This document shows positions 59,601 through 64,000 of a DNA stretch of 64,000 bases, in pieces; positions within the stretch are counted from its first letter, which is position 1; every line of letters starts with the position of its first letter. The notes under the pieces were generated by a model, which did not search any database, was not told the origin of the DNA, and saw only the letters and a program-made list of their open reading frames with translations. The DNA is from Larimichthys crocea (Eukaryota > Chordata > Actinopteri > Sciaenidae). The stretch lies in NCBI RefSeq assembly GCF_000972845.2, contig NC_040016.1:4484701-4548700 (forward strand). The letters are read 5' to 3'. The translations under genes and the position numbers were made by a program.

Positions 59601-60259
59601 GACACTGACAGAGCGTGCAGCGCTAAGGAAGTTACCCACATCCTCAGACTCCACAGTGAATTATCGATCATAGTTTTTCACATTTCTGCTAACAGCACAT
59701 GAGCTGATGCTAATCCCCTGCACTGAGCCACATACGTGTAGAAACAGCAGCTGTGGCTAACTGTGGCTGTGCACAATGAATCACATCACAAACCTAAAGC
59801 TAGTAGCTGTGATTTCATGCAGTCAGTGAACACTCTGCAGCACCGTGTGCTGGCATGCGATCAACCCGTGCACTAGACCTGCTGTCGGTTTAACACAGAG
59901 AGTTAGGACATGTGAGAGCGGCTCAGATATTACTGTGTCCCAGCTAGCAGGCTAAAGCTAACGAGCCGGCTGCAGTCAGACGTGTTGTCGGTGTTTCATT
60001 CACTAATGTTAACGCTTACCGAGGCTCCGATGTACGCCAGGTGCGGGGCCAGGTCAGCCTCCACCGCTAATAAGAAGCTATGAACGGCAGAGTGTCCCTG
60101 GTTGGACAGCACGATCTCCGCGGTGATCTTGGCCAGATGGGTGCTCAGGTCCACGGTCCTCTTCACCTCCTCGTTCACCAAACCGTCCGCTGAAACCTCC
60201 GAGCTCAGAGCAGCCAGGAGCAGCAGGCAGGCGGCCAGAAGTGGAGACTTGCGAGTCAT
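56426..60259 (-). CDS. rpn1: rpn1: ribophorin I, oligosaccharyltransferase subunit (complete, 10 coding exons)
   Basis: Ribophorin I is a type I ER membrane subunit of the oligosaccharyltransferase that N-glycosylates nascent proteins at the Sec61 translocon. Ten exons join in frame with GT-AG introns to 1,803 nt, or 600 residues (human 607). A cleavable signal peptide ([17 protein letters not shown]) covers about the first 24 residues, then the luminal domain ([30 protein letters not shown], [33 protein letters not shown]). N-glycosylation sequons occur at N213 (NNS) and N292 (NIS). A transmembrane helix ([19 protein letters not shown]) is at about 432-450, and the cytosolic tail is charged and coiled-coil-like to 600. 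The start is the only in-frame ATG before the signal peptide. Nothing is truncated. Confidence 0.97.
56689..56934 (-). CDS. rpn1: rpn1 exon 9 (cytosolic coiled-coil region, residues 459-540)
   Basis: Acceptor GTTCAG, donor GTGAGG, 82 codons. Encodes [40 protein letters not shown] and a heptad-like segment ending EGSDLADK. Confidence 0.97.
57071..57190 (-). CDS. rpn1: rpn1 exon 8 (transmembrane exon, residues 419-458)
   Basis: Acceptor TACCAG, donor GTATGA, 40 codons. Encodes [14 protein letters not shown], then the single membrane helix [18 protein letters not shown] and the cytosolic flank RLDFAITK. Confidence 0.97.
57517..57655 (-). CDS. rpn1: rpn1 exon 7 (residues 372-418)
   Basis: Acceptor CATCAG, donor GTAAGA. 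Encodes [39 protein letters not shown] and HHIQDVV, the membrane-proximal luminal segment. Confidence 0.96.
57747..57846 (-). CDS. rpn1: rpn1 exon 6 (residues 339-372)
   Basis: Acceptor TTATAG, donor GTCAGT, 100 nt. Encodes [20 protein letters not shown] and [12 protein letters not shown]. Confidence 0.96.
57964..58156 (-). CDS. rpn1: rpn1 exon 5 (residues 275-339)
   Basis: Acceptor CTTCAG, donor GTCAGT. Encodes [20 protein letters not shown] with the conserved glycosylation sequon, [19 protein letters not shown] and [11 protein letters not shown]. Confidence 0.97.
58243..58452 (-). CDS. rpn1: rpn1 exon 4 (residues 205-274)
   Basis: Acceptor TTCCAG, donor GTGTTG, 70 codons, phase 0. Encodes [15 protein letters not shown] (an N-X-S sequon), [15 protein letters not shown] and [20 protein letters not shown]. 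Confidence 0.97.
58541..58847 (-). CDS. rpn1: rpn1 exon 3 (residues 102-204)
   Basis: Acceptor ATACAG, donor GTACGG. Encodes [51 protein letters not shown] and [24 protein letters not shown], all typical of the ribophorin I luminal domain. Confidence 0.97.
59296..59360 (-). CDS. rpn1: rpn1 exon 2 (residues 81-102)
   Basis: A short 65-nt exon encoding [21 protein letters not shown], too short to stand out as an open frame. Acceptor CCACAG, donor GTAACT. It aligns with the acidic VKGEDEEEN segment of mammalian RPN1 and restores frame between exons 1 and 3. Confidence 0.93.
60020..60259 (-). CDS. rpn1: rpn1 exon 1 (signal peptide and N-terminus, residues 1-80)
   Basis: ATG at 60259-60257; donor GTAAGCG from 60019; 80 codons, phase 0. 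The leader has a basic n-region (TRK), a Leu/Ala core and a likely cleavage site near SEVSADG, followed by the conserved [11 protein letters not shown]. Confidence 0.96.
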
Positions 60260-60440
60260 GGTTAAAGAGATTTTTTTTAAAAAAAGCTGAAATACCGGGA
60301 CAGGAACGGAAAGACTTTGGGGGTAAATGTAGAGCAGCAGAAAAAGGCCGCCGTGCCGCTCTACATCAGAAAGGATGACGCTTCATTCAGACCGACGTGA
60401 TGACGTCACGCCGCGCTCTTTACAACGTGCTCCGGTGTCG
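60260..60440 (-). promoter_or_regulatory. rpn1: rpn1 5' UTR and promoter with CRE/UPRE-like site
   Basis: The CpG-rich region upstream of the start codon holds GACGTGATGACGTCACG with a perfect CRE (TGACGTCA, 60401-60408). This core fits CREB/ATF factors and resembles ER-stress elements, which would suit an ER glycosylation gene. There is no TATA box at a fixed distance. An unusual T8A7 tract (60271-60285) lies 12-26 nt before the ATG. The transcription start is not determined. Confidence 0.6.
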
Positions 60441-60719
60441 GAGGCGATTGTGAAACCTGGCACAGACAGAAGTCATGTACCGAGTTTTATTAAGCGATAA
60501 AACAATTCAACCAACGACATCTGAACCGTCGGACTGTCTGACCATGGAAACACCGAGATAGATGAAGGTGGTAGCGACAATTTCTTTTCCTGCAGATGGC
60601 ACCCGTGTCTGTCTCCCGTCATAATACATCAATACAGAGTTATACAGTCATGCGTGTAATATGATAGACCTCTAATACTGCAATTGTATCATGTGAGGCA
60701 CACATTGGCGCTTTTACAA

Positions 60720-60792
60720 GCCGAAATAGCTCAGTTGGGAGAGCGTTAGACTGAAGATCTAAAGGTCCCTGGTTCGATCCCGGGTTTCGGCA
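60720..60792 (+). tRNA. tRNA-Phe (GAA)
   Basis: The 73-nt cloverleaf is complete. The acceptor stem GCCGAAA pairs with TTTCGGC, the D-arm is GCTC/GAGC, the anticodon arm TTAGA/TCTAA encloses CTGAAGA with anticodon GAA at 60753-60755, and the T-arm CCTGG/CCGGG encloses TTCGATC. The discriminator base is A and CCA is not encoded. There is no intron. Internal A and B boxes are intact, and a TTTT Pol III terminator lies at 60805-60808. It matches the usual vertebrate tRNA-Phe as I remember it, so it is probably functional. Confidence 0.97.
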
Positions 60793-60804
60793 GCCAGGTG
60801 TGGC

Positions 60805-60808
60805 TTTT
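60805..60808 (+). terminator. Pol III terminator of tRNA-Phe
   Basis: TTTT 13 bases past the tRNA 3' end, the usual distance for Pol III termination. Confidence 0.8.
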
Positions 60809-60809
60809 A

Positions 60810-62250
60810 CACGTGTTATGTGCATTATACTGTATAAGAAACTGTCAGAGAAATGACTATTAGAAGTATTTGATTGAAGTAACAACATCATGCTGACTCC
60901 ATCAGCAATGAAATGTAATATAACTTGTGAAATTTCCACACTCACAATAACGATTTATCAAATTAATTGCAAAATATGAATACATATATTTATATATGGA
61001 TAAAGCAGATATTAGGCTACATATTAATCCTTACAGTCACATTTTAAGAAAGTAGTTATCCCTCATGCAGTTTTCTGTGATTTCACGCTGGCTATTCTGT
61101 TTGTTACTCTTTACATAGCTATCAGCAAAACTGAAATGACTTGAAAAATCAATCAATATAGAGTCAGTTAAATGTAAAATTATCACATATGCCACATTGG
61201 TCATAATCAGTTACTGTAAGCTGGCCAAGAGACCATGTAAAAGTTGTTGATAGACAGAAAAACTCACACATAGTCCATTCCTTGGACACTGGTCACAGGC
61301 AGAAAAGGAGGTAGGACTTCAGATGTTAAGAGAATAACATATTTGCAGACATGGGCTGTGAATTAAGACCTAACAAATGACCAGGCCGAGGCAAAGACCC
61401 TCTTTGGGTTAGGGTTAAGGGCAAAGAAAATGGATGACATTGAATCCTACAAGTGTCTGGAAAAGTCTGGAGTGAAGGACAGCAATGAAACACTGATCAT
61501 AGCAGCAATGTGGAGATGGGAGTAGGTCACATATTTGCCTCTGGCAGGTTATTCTGGCCAATCTTACAGTAACCTACTAAAAGAAAAGATTTCACTTGCA
61601 GCTAAACTGCAGATGAGAGTATGTGTACACCACATTTTGTTGTTCTGTATAGTCACACTTACAATGCACGGGTGGCAGTAGTAGTTTTCTGTTGTTCTAC
61701 ACAATAACAACAGATTTACTGAATGTGTCCTTACTGCCCATTACCATGTGACATTTATTCTGTCCTCAGATTTATAGCTTTCTGTTTATATTGTAGCAGT
61801 ATTGTTGTTAACCTGACCTCATGTCCGAAGAGCAGTAATTTAGCATTGTGAGCTCTGTGGACTATGCACTGTGTGACCCTGCATATAACCTGCTAGTTAC
61901 ATGTCATTACATCTATATTATAAGTTATGACTGTGGTGCCCTGACTCCTCAGCTCCTCTTTTTTTCCCTTCAAACTTTATTGAAAGAACAAACAAACAAA
62001 TAAGGAATTCAGTCATACTAGTTCACATTGTAATATAGTAACATAGCATCAGCATAGTAACATGTTAGTATAATAAGGATCAAAAAGAAAAAGCAAAAAT
62101 AAAACTTAGATGTGACAGACTTTGTAATCTTACATATAAATAAAGTTCTAGTGTGTAATATGTTGTGACAGGTTACTGGTTGGAAATATCTGCATGAATA
62201 TTCATTATAGATAGACATTTTTTATTAGTAATTAACTTAAGAGAAAATTG
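60810..62250. other. Intergenic region, no gene seen
   Basis: This A/T-leaning sequence lies between the tRNA and the LINE fragment. I see no exon with coding character. A short CAAA-type tract occurs near 61,990. Confidence 0.7.
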
Positions 62251-62449
62251 AAATTACATTTTTGGATGTGAGCAGCTCCTTCAGCAGCAGACTGCTACAC
62301 CCACAGTGTAAGAAGGAGAGGTTCCGCAGGTCCTTCATCCCTGCTGCCGTCAGACTACCTGCACCTGATCATGTTGTCGTCTCCTGTTCATGTCTCATTG
62401 CAGTTTTTTTTTTCTATTTTATTTCATTTATACCTTGCAGTTATTATTT

Positions 62450-62590
62450 ATATCATGGTCACTTACTTTTGTAATATTATTTATAATATGGTCACTACTC
62501 TTGCAATAATATTATTATTTATATCACGGTCACTTTCTTTGCAATATTTCTTACACTATGGTCACTTTACATTACAATACTCTTTTAAAT
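62450..62590 (+). repeat. Degenerate tandem repeat in the LINE 3' UTR
   Basis: Four copies of a roughly 32-38 bp unit, each containing GGTCACT followed by a TTGCAATATTA-like stretch, begin near 62454, 62488, 62526 and 62558. Confidence 0.65.
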
Positions 62591-62815
62591 ATCATGCCAC
62601 TTTTATCCTCAGTACTTGTCTGTTTTGGAGGTTAATTGTTTTTCGTGTTTATTGTGTAGGTTATAGATATTTCTGTCTGTTTAAGTTCTGTCTGTTTTTT
62701 GTGTTTGTTTGAGTTTTTTGCCTTTTCTACTTTGCTGTAATTCTGTAGTGTATGCTACACTTTCCTTTGCTGCTGTAACAAGGACATTTCCCTGTGGTGG
62801 GATGAATAAAGTATA

Positions 62816-62835
62816 TCTAATCTAATCTAATCTAA
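62816..62835 (+). repeat. (TCTAA)4 LINE tail
   Basis: Four perfect TCTAA units directly follow AATAAAGTATA, marking the 3' end of the retrotransposon copy. Confidence 0.9.
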
Positions 62836-63104
62836 AATTTCCCTAATGAAATATAGAAGTTGACAATAAGACATATTTTCTTTTCTTTGTATTCAAAACA
62901 AGTAATAATGTTTTTCCCCTCAATGCTGATTTTATGTTTTGTTTTACACAGTGTATAGTTCTTTCCAAAATGTGCTGCTATATGGGCAACCATAAAATAA
63001 ATGAGTTACATTTACAGAAGGTACATGTGTTATCACTGTCAATGAATTGTGACATATATGCTTTAGATGGGTGTATGTTGTGTATTTTGTATCTGTGGCT
63101 CCTC

Positions 63105-63490
63105 TGGAACAAGGCGTGTCCAGCGCGTGACGTCAGCGCTCGCCGACAGAGCTTGTTTTGGAGGAAGTGAGCGCAGCTCGGCTAGCAGCTAGCGCGTTAG
63201 CTTGACAGGAAAAGCAAGCGTCAACGGGAACGGGACGGAGCGGTCAGACGATCAGACGAAGGGAGGCATAGATCTGCCGTGGCAGCGCCGATTTTGATGA
63301 GTAGAGTTAGCTGCGAGGCTTGCTGTCGGTGACTGTTTTGCCGTCGACGCTCTGGACGTGTCGCTTTCTCACGGCAGACGTTTATAGGTGGCGTTAGCCT
63401 GCTAGCTAGCCTGCGCGTTAGCTGACGCTTCCAGCCGAGGCGGAGGAAAAGTCCACTTTTGATATTTTTTACCGCAGGATCGTCACCCAG
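63105..63490 (+). promoter_or_regulatory. CpG-rich promoter and probable non-coding first exon of rab7a
   Basis: CpG density rises sharply from about 63,110. A perfect CRE (TGACGTCA, 63128-63135) is followed by GC-rich sequence and a candidate donor CACCCAG|GTTGGT at 63490/63491. There is no long ORF, but a 12-codon upstream ORF runs from ATG 63297 to TGA 63332. In mammals RAB7A lies next to RPN1, is transcribed away from it, and has an untranslated first exon, so rab7a is the best guess. The coding exons would lie beyond the window; identity rests on synteny alone. Confidence 0.5.
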
Positions 63491-64000
63491 GTTGGTTGGT
63501 TTGTTGTTGGTTTTTACTAACAATATATGCCAACGATATAGCCGTCTTTAGCCACGTTTCACATTTGTGAATAAACCCTGCATAGCTGACTAAATGTTAG
63601 CGTGAATTAAGAAATGTCACCGATGTGGTAATTGTTAGTGCACACGGTGTCTGAAACGTCCGACTCTGGATGTTTTGAAAAGGTTTTCTGTCTGATGATC
63701 CCCAAACCTAAAATCTTGGTTTTGCCTAGCTAGCTAACTAGCATTAGATCTCCAGTGCTGTGGTGTTGTAATGTTTATTCTGCCTGGCTAGCCCCTGGTT
63801 TGATGGCGTTAAGTTAAAATGTTAGGACAGGTCTCTGCTAAGTGGAAATATTCACACCCAGACAGGTCGACAGGCTGGTTCATAAATATGGATTTATAGC
63901 GGTATGTGTCGTGAATCCACCTCCAGCTTTTGCTGTGCTAATCATGCTTGCCAAGTCATGGTTCCGTTAGTCCTGTGTTTTAAAACCATGTGATCAGTCC
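63491..64000 (+). other. Probable first intron of the right-hand gene
   Basis: The sequence after the candidate donor becomes less CpG-rich, has no coding exon and runs off the window. Confidence 0.35.

Larger units (their letters stand above)
62255..62840 (+). mobile_element. 3' end of a non-LTR retrotransposon (LINE), 5'-truncated
   Basis: At 62,262-62,372 a residual reverse-transcriptase C-terminus reads LLHPQCKKERFRRSFIPAAV, a motif common at the end of fish LINE proteins. It is followed by a T-rich 3' UTR and ends at AATAAAGTATA plus four TCTAA units (62816-62835), a typical LINE tail. 5' truncation is the normal outcome of target-primed insertion. The clade (Rex1, L2 or CR1-like) is not resolved. 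Confidence 0.8.

Noticed and set aside
62262..62474. Short plus-strand frame containing LLHPQCKKERF
   Set aside because: Rejected as a host gene: it is the decayed C-terminus of a LINE reverse transcriptase, listed as a mobile element.

Overview
The window is vertebrate genomic DNA, almost certainly from a ray-finned (teleost) fish. It has multi-exon genes with GT-AG introns, very many long CA/TG microsatellites, fish-type transposon remnants (a pogo/Tigger-like MITE, a LINE 3' end, a probable hAT-like MITE) and a vertebrate tRNA-Phe gene. No bacterial, plasmid or CRISPR features were seen.

Layout: (1) 1-33,950: about 34 kb with no coding exon I can support. It holds microsatellites, two transposon-derived repeats and several unique, GATA-motif-containing blocks that look like candidate cis-regulatory elements. 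(2) About 33,950-47,050, minus strand: gata2a, a two-zinc-finger haematopoietic/neural transcription factor. Five coding exons encode 457 residues, with two probable alternative non-coding first exons (near 42.96-43.1 kb and 46.98-47.05 kb). The intron between the two finger exons carries a recognisable counterpart of the mammalian +9.5 kb / zebrafish i4 enhancer. (3) 47.1-55.6 kb: intergenic, with several GATA-site clusters and two CTCF-like motifs. (4) About 55.6-60.35 kb, minus strand: rpn1 (ribophorin I, oligosaccharyltransferase subunit), complete in ten coding exons, 600 residues, with a CRE-type promoter. (5) 60,720-60,792, plus strand: a tRNA-Phe(GAA) gene. (6) 62.25-62.84 kb: the 3' end of a non-LTR retrotransposon. 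(7) 63.1-63.5 kb, plus strand: a GC-rich promoter with a CRE and a probable untranslated first exon, best explained by synteny as rab7a.

The order gata2 (-), rpn1 (-), rab7a (+) matches the human 3q21 block GATA2-RPN1-RAB7A. Mammals have EEFSEC beyond the GATA2 3' end, but I found no eefsec exon in the left 34 kb. The genes do not form an operon. The shared interest is regulatory: gata2a is a dosage-sensitive developmental gene, while rpn1 and the right-hand promoter look like housekeeping genes.

Most interesting points: the i4/+9.5 enhancer keeps its GATA and ETS sites and exact spacing, but its E-box reads TATCTG instead of CATCTG. The same intron holds two STAT-consensus palindromes forming a perfect inverted repeat and a GATA microsatellite. 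The Gata2 C-terminus lacks the conserved VTAMG tail. CTCF-like motifs lie in convergent orientation around gata2a. I did not find a wholly new gene system. All comparisons with other species are from memory, not from an alignment.
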